Of a stretch of DNA of 64,000 bases, positions 45,624 through 57,197 are shown in pieces. The stretch comes from Boletus sp. NGJ (Eukaryota > Basidiomycota > Agaricomycetes > Boletales > Boletaceae). The notes under the pieces are model-generated. The model did not search any database, was not told the DNA's origin, and was given only the letters and a program-made list of their open reading frames with translations. The position numbers were made by a program, and so were the translations under genes. Every line of letters begins with the position of its first letter. The stretch's first letter is position 1. The stretch is taken from positions 159,300-223,299 of the forward strand of contig JAGTXK010000040.1 in the NCBI GenBank assembly GCA_019096195.1. The letters run 5' to 3'.

Positions 45624-47949
45624 TTGTCTTCCCTCTGCATTGAGGGTCTGGGACTCGTGTGTGGAAGACTCCTAATAGTGCAGTTTTCTCTAGCTCAAAT
45701 TCCGTGTAGTGATCTCTGCTCCACTCTAATGCTCCTCCTTCCCCTTCCATGATTTGTTTTAGTTTTCCGTTCACTTCCTCAAAGCTCTTTCCTCTCACTA
45801 TAAATGCTGTGTCGTCAATGAAACCTAGACCCATCTTGTCCTTTGCTTCTCCAGCAAGTCCGATGAGGTCCACATTATAAAAAAGAAATGCGATGGGTGA
45901 CATGGGGCATCTCTGATCAAGACCTATGGGGATTTGGAAAGTCAGCGAGGTGAAGTCATCGAGTGAGAGAGTAGTTTTTCAATCAGCTAAGCAGTGTTTG
46001 TACCAGTCCATGTATTCCTGGGGGATTCCTTTTTTCCTCATGTTGTGGATTAGGTGTTCAATTACAACACTGGGGAACGCTACTTTGACGTCTAGGAAGA
46101 GCATTGAGATGTATTTATCAGTACTGTGGGTCCATGCATTGTGGATGAACTTAGTCATTAGGTGGATGGAATCCACCGTGGACCTTCCTGGTTGGCCGCC
46201 AAAATGAATGGGGGGGAGTAGATCGTGGTGTTCTGCAATGTTTGTGATGTCTTCAGCTATGCATGAGGACAGGATTTTGGCCATGGTGTCAAGGAGAGCG
46301 ATGGGTCGATATGCTTTGGGGATGGTATAGTCTGGGTGGTCTGGTTTGTGTAGGACAATGGTTGACGATACCTTCCATGTTTCTGGGTAGAAACTGAGAT
46401 CAAAGGTTGCTCTAAAGATAATTCCTAAGTGTGGTGTGAGTAGGTCAGCTGTGTTCATGAATACAGCATTGCCGACCCCATTAGGGCTGGGCACTTTGTA
46501 TGGTGATAGTCGTTTGATTGCACATCAAATTTGTGCGTCAGTTATATTCATGAAAGTACATACTGGTTCCAGGTATAGGTCGTCGGGATAGTTGGGGATG
46601 TGTTCGGGTTGTGGTTTGAAGAATGTTTCATATAGTAATTCGCTTTTCTCCTGGTTTGTTTGTTTGTCATTTTGAGGGTGGGTGTTGGACTTTCTAAGGT
46701 TGGGAATGCATGAGATGAAGTGGTTGAAGGGTTCATCTACTAGGTATTTGTGGGCTTGCCATATGTTAGCGGTGTCGATGTTTTTGAGGTATTCATTCCA
46801 ATGTTGTTCTTTGGCTTTCTGTACTTTCTTGGTGAAGGCATTCTGTGCTTTCTTGTGGTCTTGGTGGATCAGGTCGTTTCATATGTGGCAGCGGGCTTTG
46901 GCTTTGTAAGTGATCTGTTTGAGGTTTTTGTTAGTGGTATCTAGTTCAGGTGACCACTAGCGCTTAGCATATGGGGAGGGTTTCGAGAGCAGGACTTTTT
47001 CTTCTATCACAGATGTGATGGTGTGAGCAAGGGAGTTTAGTCGGTCTTGTGCTTCATCGATGTTTGTGATTGGGGTGGATTCGGGGAGATCATGTAGTTT
47101 CATTTCTAGGTTGGTGTGGAACTTTTTCCAGTCAGTGGCTCTGTAGTTTCACCTCAGGGTGGCATTGATCAGTTCTGGGGCAATGTTTAATTCTGTTATG
47201 ATCAGGAAGTGGTCAGTGTTCACTGGGGTTAGTTCTTCTTTCGTGTTACATGAGATTATTGAGTCGATGAGGTGGGATGTACAAAATACATTATCTAGGC
47301 GGGTCAGGTTACCTGTGGAGTTGGCACGTAGTGTTGGAGTGTTGGGTGGAAGTGCCATTTGTAGATCATAAGTTGATAGGATATCCAGGAGTGGGTTGGT
47401 GGCAGTGAGGTTGGTGGCAGTGAAGAGGTGGTGGTTGTCGGGGTGGTCCCACATGGGGTGATGGTGATTGAAGTCTCCGAGTAGGAAGATGCCGCTTGTG
47501 TTGTTGTTTCTGTCCAGTTGGTGTTGTGCAGTGAGATGGTGGGTGATGGTGTTGAGGGTGTGGGAGTGGGTGCTGTCATTATAGGTGTTGTATGGTCTGA
47601 GTTTGCCGAAGTCGCCTAATAGTTCGATTGCGGTGATGTCCAGTGTGTCTAGGGGGATTGTGCGCCAGCGGTCTTTGTAGATGAGCTTGTTGATGAGTAT
47701 GATTGAGCGGGTTCTTTTGGCATTGGTGGTGTTGTGAGTAGTGGGGTATATAACAATCCAATGTGGATTTGACACAGTAAGGTTGACGCAGTTGACATGT
47801 GGTTCTTGTAGGAGAGCGATGTTGTACTGTTTCGGGTTGAGTCTGCATAGGAGGTGTTGTTGGGCGATGTTCAATTTATTGAGGTTTTGTTGCCATATCT
47901 GTAGGATTTTTCTGTTTGAGGGAGGGGCATTCAGGTGTGATGCATTCAT
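45624..47949 (-). pseudogene. LINE ORF2, main part (APE endonuclease and reverse transcriptase)
   Basis: ATG at 47949. The endonuclease shows IWQQNLNKL, ALLQEPHV, LLGDFNHHHPMWD and LDNVFCTS with NTDHFLI. RT shows YRPIALLDTMAKI, FGGQPGRSTVDSIH, LFLDVKVAFPSV and the active site FIDD. In-frame stops are TGA at 47149, one near 46890, one near 46530 and one at 45979, and TAG near 46960 (Trp expected). The frame continues after hAT-2 at 42041. Confidence 0.9.
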
Positions 47950-47981
47950 GAGTTGGCGGTGTGGGATTCCTCATGACTGGA

Positions 47982-49823
47982 TCAGCTGGGGGAGAAGAAG
48001 GTGGTGGTTTCTCCTGCGTCTAGAGAGGGAGATGATCTTCCTGAAGTGGGCTGTGAGGCCAGGAAGTCATTGAGGCGAAGTTGTGTGCCAGGAGCAGTGG
48101 AGGTTTTCAGTGGAATGGCATTGGCATTGGCGGATTTGTTGGGTTTGCAGTGAGGAGGGGGGGGTTGGTATGCATTTCTTGCTCTCCTTGCTCTGTTCTG
48201 GAGGAGAAGGTGTTCTTCCTCTCTTTCACAGTTGTTCAGCCCATAGCCTTCATTGGGATTGGGTGACTTGTTGGGGAAGGTGGAGGGTGGAGGGGGGGGC
48301 TTTGTGAAAGGGTTGGTGGTGTCGTGGGTGGTGATCCATGATGATGGGTCATCAGCTATGGGGAAATATTTGAGTGACGCTTCTTTGTTGCTTTTGAGCA
48401 TTCTCTGCTTTGCTGTGCAGAAAGAGGTGCAGTTTCTGTCCCAAGATGCATGACCATGGGTTTTGCAGTTGATGCAGTAGAAGTGGTTTGGGTTTGTGAT
48501 GTCACAATCTCTGGTGGTGTGGCTGTGGTCACTGCAGGTTCCGCATGTTTCATTGTGTTCGGGGCAGTTTTTAGCAAAGTGGTGGCCTAGGATTTGGCAT
48601 CAGTAGCATCTGGTGGATTCAGGGTGGTGGCTGTGGCCATATACTTTCTGTCCTTCCACATTGAGTCCTTGGTGGGCTGCTATGTTGGCATTGTGTGCGG
48701 TATCAAAGGCTATGATGGCATGAGCGACTTTCTGGTCCTTCTTTCTGTGGAGGGGGTTTTTGATCCAGTTGATGGATCTAATGCATTCAGGTTCGAGATT
48801 GGAGCTCATCTCTAGGGAGCAGAGAGAGTAGGGGCCCTCAACGTCTAGGGTGACCGGTACAAATTCCACCAGTACTTTGTAGGTGTGTTCTATGAGGAAG
48901 ATGTCAGTTCCGAAGTGTTGGAGGAAATCGTGCTTATGTCTCGGGAGGCGTAACCATGCTACACTCTCTAGGTGGTCGAGTTCTAGGATGAGGAGGTTGT
49001 CTCTTGCTTGGTGGATACTGAGGCATTGCATGTTGTTGGGTCTGGGGTCATCGTCATCTTTTGGGGCTAGGGTGATGTTAGTTTTCTCCATTATCTCTTT
49101 TTCACTGAGTTCAAGGACGATTAGTGATTCACATTTGATTACTACCTCTCTTTCTCTAGCTTCATTCTTTGCTAGGATTTCTGCTTGGAGTCTGGGAATA
49201 CCTTCTTTGGTGGTGTTGGTGTATGTCTTGTGGGGGGAGGGTTCCTGAGGGTTCTTGGAGGATGGGGTGTTACTAAGCACGTTGCAGCAGTTTTTGATGC
49301 ATTTCTCAAGATTGGCTACAGAGGCTTCTAGGGATTCTTTTGTTTCCTCAACAAGTTTGGTGAGGGCTGTGGTATGTTGTTCCTGTACTTGTGCGGAGCT
49401 TTCTAGTCTGCGTACCCTGGCGTCGAGATCTTGGTCTTGGTCTGTTTGGGGTCCCTGTGGCTGTGGCTCGGGGTTGAGGTCTTGTTGGGTTTTTTTTATT
49501 GCGAAAGCTAGAGTGCAGAGTAGATTGGTGTATAGTTGGTTGGGTGTTTTTGGGTTGGTGGCAAGCATGAGAAGTGCTGATGAGAGGGTTGAGAGGAGCA
49601 TGTGGGTGTTTGCTTCTGCATCAGGGATGGTGAGGCCATGTGATGATAGGAAGGGAAAGGCATCACTGGGGGTTTTGACTTTGGTGCTAGTAAGATTGTG
49701 GAGTACATCCTCTTTGCTGATGTTGTTGAAGATATATTGCGCTCTGCAGGATGATCAGCCTGGGGGCCTTTGGGAGGTGGTGGGTGCGCAGGAGGGTGGC
49801 GTGGGAATGTTGGAATTGGCCAT
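47982..49823 (-). pseudogene. LINE ORF1 (nucleic-acid-binding, three CCHC knuckles)
   Basis: ATG at 49823 (MANSNIPTPPSC); about 613 codons with two in-frame TGAs (49755 and 48600). A coiled-coil-like stretch lies at about 49430-49270, and C-terminal zinc knuckles include CQILGHHFAKNC, CGTCSDHSHTTRDC and CINCKTHGHASWDRNC (48610-48430). ORF1 proteins of this type coat the LINE RNA. ORF2 starts 32 nt after its stop. Confidence 0.88.
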
Positions 49824-50184
49824 CCTAGTGTATGGTGCAGTTGGCGGCTTGTTTGGGATTTGTGGGTTTATGGTTGGGCAGTGTTGGATTGGGAGGTAGT
49901 TTTGGTTGGTGTGATTGGGTTTGGGGTGTCTAGGGTGTCTATGGAGGATGTAGTCTACACTTTTTGTTCTCTGTGTATTTCGGGGTCCCTGTAGGGGTGC
50001 CACCTAGTATGAGATCAAGAAGTGTTCTTAAGCTGTTGACATCACAAATATTGCAAAAGTGTGATAAGCTCTGGTGCCTCGTTACAGCTCCCACGTGATT
50101 CTGATATTGTCGATGTGAACGAGAGCAGAGCTACTGACCCGGCCTTTCATCATACCGTAGAATATCATGTCATATCATAGTGAT

Positions 50185-53100
50185 CTATAGAGCATCATAA
50201 CCCTCGCGAGCGAGAATGTCCACGTCCAGCTCCTCCCCTTCATCTGCAACCACTCGATCAGGCTCCTCGTCATCACTCGACTCACTTTCGCCACCATCAC
50301 TGACATTATTGTCACTGTCGTCGCCAGTTTCCATTATCCCGGCCCATTCTTCCTCTTCGTCAACCTCTTCGCCTTCCGGCTCGTCCAGAGGTTCTCCCAC
50401 TCGAGTCTCAGTGTCCTCTTCCTCGTCCTCAACAGGCCTGCCGGAATCTTGAAACAGGACTTCGTCCCAGTCGCGCATTGCTTTATGACCAATGCCACCC
50501 CCTCGGTATCTCATGAACATGTCGCGGTCGACGAACCTAGAGATATTTAGCTTCGTGTTACATGGTTCAGCTGACAAACTTACATATTTATGTAGTAGTA
50601 CTTCCAGCCATACTCTGGTGGGTCGCCTTTCAAGCAGCGAGCTAGTGAAGGTCCAGGAAGTAGTTCTTGAGTGAGATCGTGTGTCGAATGCTGGAATCAG
50701 GTGCACCCCGCGCACAATGCAATCAGGATCAAGGAAGCCGAATGCATCCGAAGAGTTTTCTTGGTCGAAGAACTGAAGTCGGTGGAGCCGCTTGGTGTTC
50801 CAGCCAGAGAGATAGTTAACGTCACGACAAAACCAGCGTACAAACAGGATGTCCATACGCATGGGTGCCGAAAACAGTAATCCGGGATTATCTCGATGCT
50901 GCGCCATCACATGAAATATGTGAATGATGCGTGCATACCAGTATGGATGGCTGCGTTCATCATCGTGCGACAAAACCATGACATCCGGTCGGCTGAGAGG
51001 ATTGATGGTATCTTGATCACGACGCAGGTCGTAAGTGGTATAGTTCACCCGGAGTAGCGCATGGTGATGCATCTGATTATTTTTGATGTTGATGCACATT
51101 CGATCATTGTCCGAGAAGTTGTGTTCGTCACCGTCATAAACAAGACCACGGGCACGAGCGAGAAGATGGTCTTTCAACCACGGGAGAAAATCCTGTCATT
51201 TTTCTTAGTCGGTTACACGCGAGTAGCTTCCAACATACCTTGAATGCAGGATCATCTTTTCGTATTCCTAGCCATGCAGTGAGGTCCTCACCCCTACGTG
51301 AGGACTGGGCAATGAAATAATGATCTGATGGGGGTGTGCGAATGCGTCGCGGCTGTGTATCCAACTCAACCTGCTGATTGAATCTCTTTCGTGTCGTATC
51401 CACCTTCTTGATGAACCATTCGATAGCCTCCTGGTTTGCGATGCTTTTGACCATATTGGTCTTCTGTTTCCCAGACCGCGGGAACTGTCGTTTGGAACAT
51501 CGGTGTTCAAGTTCACCCTGGAACATATCAAGTTAGTATCGAATCAAGAAATGGAAATATTAGTACTACTTACAGTTTGTGTCGTGTAGTTATCTGTAGT
51601 TCCAAAGCATTGTATTGTATTCACATAATCTCCGAGTGCATGGAATTTGTAGGTCAGGAGATTTAACTTCTTTGTCTTTGGATGGGAACCTGAAGTAACA
51701 GCACGACCTTGTTGTGCTGCAAGTGCAGCTGTGCGACGACCACGAGCTGCGTGTTCTTGAGGGAGCTCAGTTGTTTGAAAGTAATTGCAGGTTGTGCGCT
51801 GAAATTTCCGTATCGACTTCCCGAGATAGGTGGTGGCTGCGTCAAAATAACTGAGGGTGTGTTCAGTGTGGAGACGAAGTTTCCCAAATGCATGCCATGT
51901 CGCAAGGTCGAAAAGCATGTCAAGCACGATTTCATTGTGAGGTGCAGATAAAAGTCCCTCAAAAACTGGGATTGCACACTAGATATGTTAGTAGAACTGG
52001 GGCGAAAATCAATATTATAGCTTACCTGAAGAAGGTCTTCAAAATCCCGTGCCGCAAGACGCTTCATTGCTGATGCGTTCTTGTGGAATCGTCGAATGGT
52101 TCCCCGTCCAAATGTTGGCACTTTTCGGTACCTGGTTGCCATGTACGAGGCATGGATTAGCGAATTGAACAATGATGCAGATGTGCGTTACCTATAGTTG
52201 AGCCGTTGTACTGCTGTTCCTCCCGCAGCATACAAGATACGCATCAAGTGTATAAAAATGGCCTTCCACACTCCAAGCTCAAATTCGTGTAAGAGATCCA
52301 CTACAAACATCAGAAAAAAATTCCATTCTTCGTCTGAGAGGCGCTCTGAGAAAGCATTCTGAATACTACCTGTGAGTCAGAATATGGTACTCAAGCCTTT
52401 TCACCTACATTTGTTGGTACGAATGACTCGCTTCGCAACAGACTTTGGATACGGGCCCCATTGATACTGGCTCCATGTTTGAAAATGAGTTTGCGAGCCT
52501 TGGCAATTTTCTTTCTGCATACATCACTGTCGACTTGAATGTTTGTCTCTCGTGTTCCCATGTCAGATGGTGTTCCCATGTTAGAAGCATCTGCTTTCTT
52601 GACCAGGCACCGTGGACACAGACAGATACCAAGGAATTTAATACAGGCAAGCAGAACTCTGGGGACAAAGTCGTCAGATTATGAAACAATTTTAATTGGC
52701 ACTTACTTCTCAGGGTAATCTGCAGCGTATGTGTAAAACCGAGGGAATGCACGACGCAAGTTCCCATTAGCAAATTTGATCACCAAACCAAATTTATATG
52801 CTTGCACAAACTTCTCGTCAAGCAGAAGTCTCCACATGGCCTGCATCAACTCGCGCTTGCAATGAGTATAGACTTCATCAGATGAAGCCTCTCTGTAATA
52901 TTGTGAATACTCGTCCTGGAAATTGTCAGGTAACTAGGTATTGATAATCACAGTTAGCTTTGGAAATTATCAAAACGGAGAATGGCCATTGTGATCATTC
53001 ATGAGGCAATAAGATAGGAAGTGATGATGTCTTCCATCCATGGTTAGCATTGAATGGATTAGACTTCATCTAAAGATACTTCTTGACATTTTTTTTTTCT

Positions 53101-54017
53101 CGCTCATGCATGAAAGAAGCTTCGAGTGACACATTAAATCTAGGATCTTTAATAAATGACCATAGCTGATTGAGTTCACTAGCTGACTTTGCATTTGATC
53201 CAGAGTACTGCCAACACATCAGAAGACCTGCGGTTGGACTGCTAAAAGCTGCATATAGATTCTCGGGAGTGATTTCGGACTCTATCAATCCACGGACAGT
53301 AGTCGACCTGTAATTCTGATGGTGAGTCTGCTGAGCACCCTCCAAAGTGGGTGCGTCAACAACAGAATGGATATCACCATCACCAGTGGGTATGAGTGTT
53401 GGCCGAGCTGGGTAGATATGGAAGAGATCCATACTATCGGGCTGTGTTCGGTACTCGACAAGTCCCACACGTTCTGAACAAGATGGTTCAGGCTCAGGTG
53501 AACTTGCAGGGGACTTGGAGGGGACATGATCTGGGCCATCTCCAGTTGGTAAAAAGTCTGTATAACATGCTGGAAGGCAAACACATTGTCCAGAACGTGC
53601 AAAGGTCACTGGAGGAGGCTCAGGTGGTTCAGACATCTTAATGTCTGGATCAGGTGGAATGTAATCCAGAGGACCTGGTTTGTCATCCCCCTACAAAGTA
53701 GAAATGATGAATCAACAAAAATAAAACATGATTGTATATTAATGAACCTGATTTCCATTGAGTTCTGGTGATGTAGAGCCAATGAACCAATCAGAATGAG
53801 TAGAGTACTCATTATTGCGAGCAAGGGGTTGTTCAGACTGGCGAATCTGAACAACCGGCTTGGTAGCTTTGCTCTTGACCTGGTTAAGACGCTTTTGGGA
53901 CTCCATAAGGTTTGCTTTCAGTCGTTTGTTTGCTTCACATCTGGCTTGATAAGCATGAAGCTGCTTTTGAGTATTGAAGGATTTTCAACAGCCAAAGCAT
54001 GAATACTTGCCATCCAT
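50185..54017 (-). pseudogene. Plavaka-2 transposase, with internal deletion
   Basis: ATG at 54017 (MDGKYSCFGC) opens a zinc-finger exon broken by a TGA where Arg is expected. Then come the region with DLFHIYPARPTLIP (about 53420), a gap, and EVYTHCKRELMQAMW, TYAADYPEKV and CPRCLV (52900-52600). These are followed by LLHEFELGVWKAIFIHL (about 52280), FGRGTIRRFH (about 52110), LATWHAFGKLRLHT (about 51890) and ALGDYVNTI (about 51640). The long last part (51177-50185) has PDVMVLSHDDE, FGFLDPDCIV, MFMRYRGGG, an acidic tail and final GYDAL. Relative to Plavaka-1, about 130 residues with WSDSMQ and WPFYLSFG appear missing near 52940-53000. Confidence 0.85.
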
Positions 54018-54384
54018 GAGGGCTGGAGGGAGTCAAGGTGGTTGGCTGTACACTAAGAGGATTCACAAACAACTTTTATTGCATATGTGAAAAGATACAA
54101 GTTGTCGAAGAAGTTTGGAGCCCGTGCTCAAAGAAGCAGTCCATTACCTGTGAATTCTTCATTAATGGCAATAAGATAGAAACAGAAAGATAAATATACC
54201 ATCCATACTAGCTATTCTTGCTAGCAGAATACACTGTCATGACTGATGAAACTGGTGGGTTGTAGATCCAGAGGAAAGCGTTGCCCATAGTACCAAATCT
54301 TGCAGAGATAAGGAATCTTCCCACAGGTCACGGAGGACTTGAAGCCTCGACACCCATTCTCTCTCCCTGATTCTCACCTCAATC
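54018..54384. promoter_or_regulatory. Divergent promoter region of Plavaka-2
   Basis: 367 bp between the transposase start (-) and accessory start (+), with no coding signal. It is equivalent to 26672-26889 in Plavaka-1. Bidirectional promoter function is inferred. Confidence 0.4.
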
Positions 54385-56398
54385 ATGCCTCATGTTGACT
54401 CTGATGAGTTCTCTGACAACAATACCAAGATCCAGCCAAACAACAGTAACTGAAAGTAAGTTCCTAAAGATGACCAGGTACAGAACTCATGCGCCTTTTC
54501 AGATCCAAGTCCAAGAAAAAGGGCATGGATCCACTCATTTTAGCCGCACAAACCATTGCATGCTGTGTAGATTTCTGTTGTGACATCGATAAAGTAATCA
54601 AGACTGTTCAGCATGTTCAGCAAGACAAAGCTAGTAAACATGGTGAGTTGGATGAAGACGAAGCTGAAGGGCAGGTGCACAAGGAAGCCCTTAGCCAAAT
54701 GTGAGTCCATCTTAAAGTTGAAGAACATTGAGATTAAACTTTGGTTATAGAACACTGGAATCAAGGGAGCAAATGATATGAACATATTATAAGATACTCC
54801 AGATCACGCCAAGCCTCAAGGCAATTATTAACAACCCATCTAAATGTGACGAGCTGGCTACTATTTGTACTAAGGTACATGCATTGTTGACTATATGCAC
54901 ATATATCCATATTTTTGCTTGATTAGATGAACAGTCACATCAAAAGTGTACACTCAACCAATGCAAGTCATCTCAAAAACTCCATCCCACGCTATGCATT
55001 GCCAGATATGACCAAGCCAAATTCACTTGATCCACCTATTGTCACCTCAAGCGATTGGGCTGAAATGGGTTTAAATCATCCAATCTTAGCTCATTGGCTT
55101 TGCTCAGCAGACCAACTCGAGGAATTTGACGAGGATCCTCAAAAGTAGGTAGAAAACATTCTCTTCCAAGTCTTTAATATTTAATTGTATATTTACTTGT
55201 AGGGCTCAGAAAGATCTGGCGTCAGGTGTGATACCCATGTGGGCTGAGGACTTTCCGACCCTCTTCTGGTCTGGGGAGATGCCTGGCAGTGATTATGACC
55301 CAGACGATATGCTTCACGGACTGTTCAGAAGTTATTTTCTTGTGCGGGTAAGTCACTTGTTCATATCTATTTAGGCCTGGCCCTGAACTGTGGAACCTTT
55401 TCAGATTGGTCAACATATTTTCCTTGGTCCGTCCCATACCATTGAACACGACTCCTGTCATGGGTGTTCATGCAATGCAGTTTTGCATGACATGACAACT
55501 GTGCAGGCAGAGCACATCGCATACATTTGTATTCAAGTAAGTGCACTGCTCATTTCGGTTCTTATCATTTCTCATTGGTCTTATTTGAGGCATGCTTCAG
55601 GATCTCTTCCCTAGGCCAATGGAATGAGATAGATGGCAATCTAAACTACCTCACGATGTACAGAGCCATCATTCATTTCATCCAAGACCCCATCGACACA
55701 AGGTGGAGGGATGACTTGCTAAAATGGTGGAACATGTATGCTTCCGTTTTTCTTACCACCAACCAATTTCTATTCTAACTAGTTTCATAAAGGCAAATGT
55801 TCAATGACAAGAAGGGGTGCCAGGCTTCCTCAATGACAACTACAAATGGCAACTCTACATCTCACATGAGCACGATGGAACGAATGTGCGCTCAAGTTGA
55901 AGCACACCGTCGTGCAGTAGAGACATCTTGGCACGTCAATACTTTTGCCGAACTGGATCCTTCCCCATCTTCCTATGCTCCACCTGCGAATGATTCTCCA
56001 CCACTGGTAGCTCCTACGTCATCCACTCAAGTTCTGAATCCTTCCCTGTCTTCCAATGCTCCACCTGCAAATGATCCTCTGCACCCCTTAGTTCCTCTGC
56101 AGTCCACTCAAGCTCCAGTGAGCCACCTCATCTCCAATATTAATACTATATTACTCAATCCACACAGCCGTCAACCATTTCCACTGATCCTCCAATGACC
56201 CCACACAGGCCCTCCAATGGAGCACCACCCATGGTCCACAGTCCTTTAATGAACGAGGAAGAGCTTGCACAACTCCCACTTACCCCCATAATGAACAGGA
56301 GAACAACTATCTTGAAGGCAAAGAGCAAGAAAAGGGCCGTGGCTCCAGATGAAGGAGAGGGTGGTCATGCCAAGAGACCCAAGCACACCCACAAGTAG
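54385..56398 (+). pseudogene. Plavaka-2 accessory protein (DUF6698-like)
   Basis: Probable start ATG 54385. Recognisable exons: LAAQTIACCVDFCCDIDKVI (about 54540), ILQITPSLKAIINNPSKCDE ending at an intron donor near 54874, and 54927 on (MNSHIKSVHSTNASHLKN..MGLNHPILAHWLC). Then follow up to 55347 (LFWSGEMPGSDYD), 55405-55536 (HIFLGPS..CNAVLHDM..HIAY), 55590-55735 (MYRAIIHFIQDPIDTRWRDD) and 55793 on. The tail has a 2-copy ~73-bp repeat encoding Pro-rich SSNAPPAND and a basic end (KAKSKKRAVAPDEG). The intact state is uncertain because the N-terminal exon has a TGA. Function unknown. Confidence 0.75.
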
Positions 56399-57040
56399 AG
56401 GTTTGTATCTCTCAACTAGGTTTCTGTCATTAATTTTATTTTGTTCTCGCTTTCGCCAGGTCTCTACTGTCTGTCACTTCACCTATTTGGTTTGTTGCAC
56501 TATGTATTCACTGTCTTCAACTGTTGTGCTCCAAGTATCACTCTCAAGCCTTCTGCTGCATTCTTGTCCATTCACATATCTAATTTCCCACATTCCAGCA
56601 TTCAACACATTCAGCCTGTATTTGTATTGTGCTCACACCAATGTCTTGTGCCTCACGCTGCATTGCATCATGGTCCATTGTCTGGTAACATTCTAGGCTA
56701 GATACTAGATCATGTATTCTCCTCGCTGGAAATATAGTCTATTATATGGCAATATCACAATTGTACAAAAATGAGTCCCAATAATGTGACCAGACTGTAC
56801 CAGGCTGTACTATATACTTGATCAATAAAGATGCGCTCTGATATGTGGTCGGGATTCTGATATGGGCTGTCGGGATTCCAACAGTTGGACAGATGCGTGA
56901 TCTCTGATCGACACGGCAGTTCCTCGAAATGGCCGGATAAGTTCTATTGGTGTTCTAACAGCCCTTAGGGCGTGCTATGGTGTCGATATGGCCTGATAGT
57001 GTTTATAAGGGAATATCATGTTTGTGCAATATTTGTGATG

Positions 57041-57197
57041 TGGATGTGACCAATACCTCAGCTTCATCTCTAAACGTCTGGGCTCAACAACTCATTGATG
57101 GTCAGAAGAAAAAGGAGATGATACAGTCAGCGCAGGTCAGTCGATTTTTTGAGGCGCTGACTCAGACTGCAATGCCTGCGAAACCCTGCTGTAAGTA
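57041..57197 (+). other. Short coding-like remnant between Plavaka-2 and the pogo element
   Basis: An open + frame (NVWAQQLIDGQKKKEMIQSA and FFEALTQTAMP) looks like real protein but is unassigned. It ends at the pogo insertion and does not obviously resume at 59776. Confidence 0.35.

Larger units (their letters stand above)
41537..50039 (-). mobile_element. LINE (non-LTR retrotransposon, probably Tad-like), interrupted by hAT-2
   Basis: Minus strand: ORF1 with CCHC knuckles (49823-47982), ORF2 with endonuclease and RT (47949 downward), then hAT-2 inserted within ORF2, with ORF2 resuming at 42041. The 3' end, including any RNase H domain and the tail, is lost at the hAT-1 joint (41537). ORF1 plus an APE-type ORF2 fits the Tad clade of fungal LINEs. 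The 5' end is near the Plavaka-2 end at 50040 but not precisely defined. Confidence 0.88.
50040..57040 (-). mobile_element. Plavaka-2: two-gene KDZ-class DNA transposon
   Basis: 7001 bp bounded by CATCACAAATATTGCA at 50040 and its mirror TGCAATATTTGTGATG ending at 57040. The ends match those of Plavaka-1. It carries the transposase on the minus strand and the accessory gene on the plus strand, head to head. The transposase has lost a central block, so this copy is probably non-autonomous. No target duplication is visible. Confidence 0.85.

Noticed and set aside
48883-49248. 121-codon plus-strand open frame
   Set aside because: Also antisense to LINE ORF1; Ser/Leu-rich shadow.
49255-49899. 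214-codon plus-strand open frame
   Set aside because: It is antisense to LINE ORF1, which has CCHC knuckles and the correct neighbour ORF2; the plus-strand frame shows no motif.
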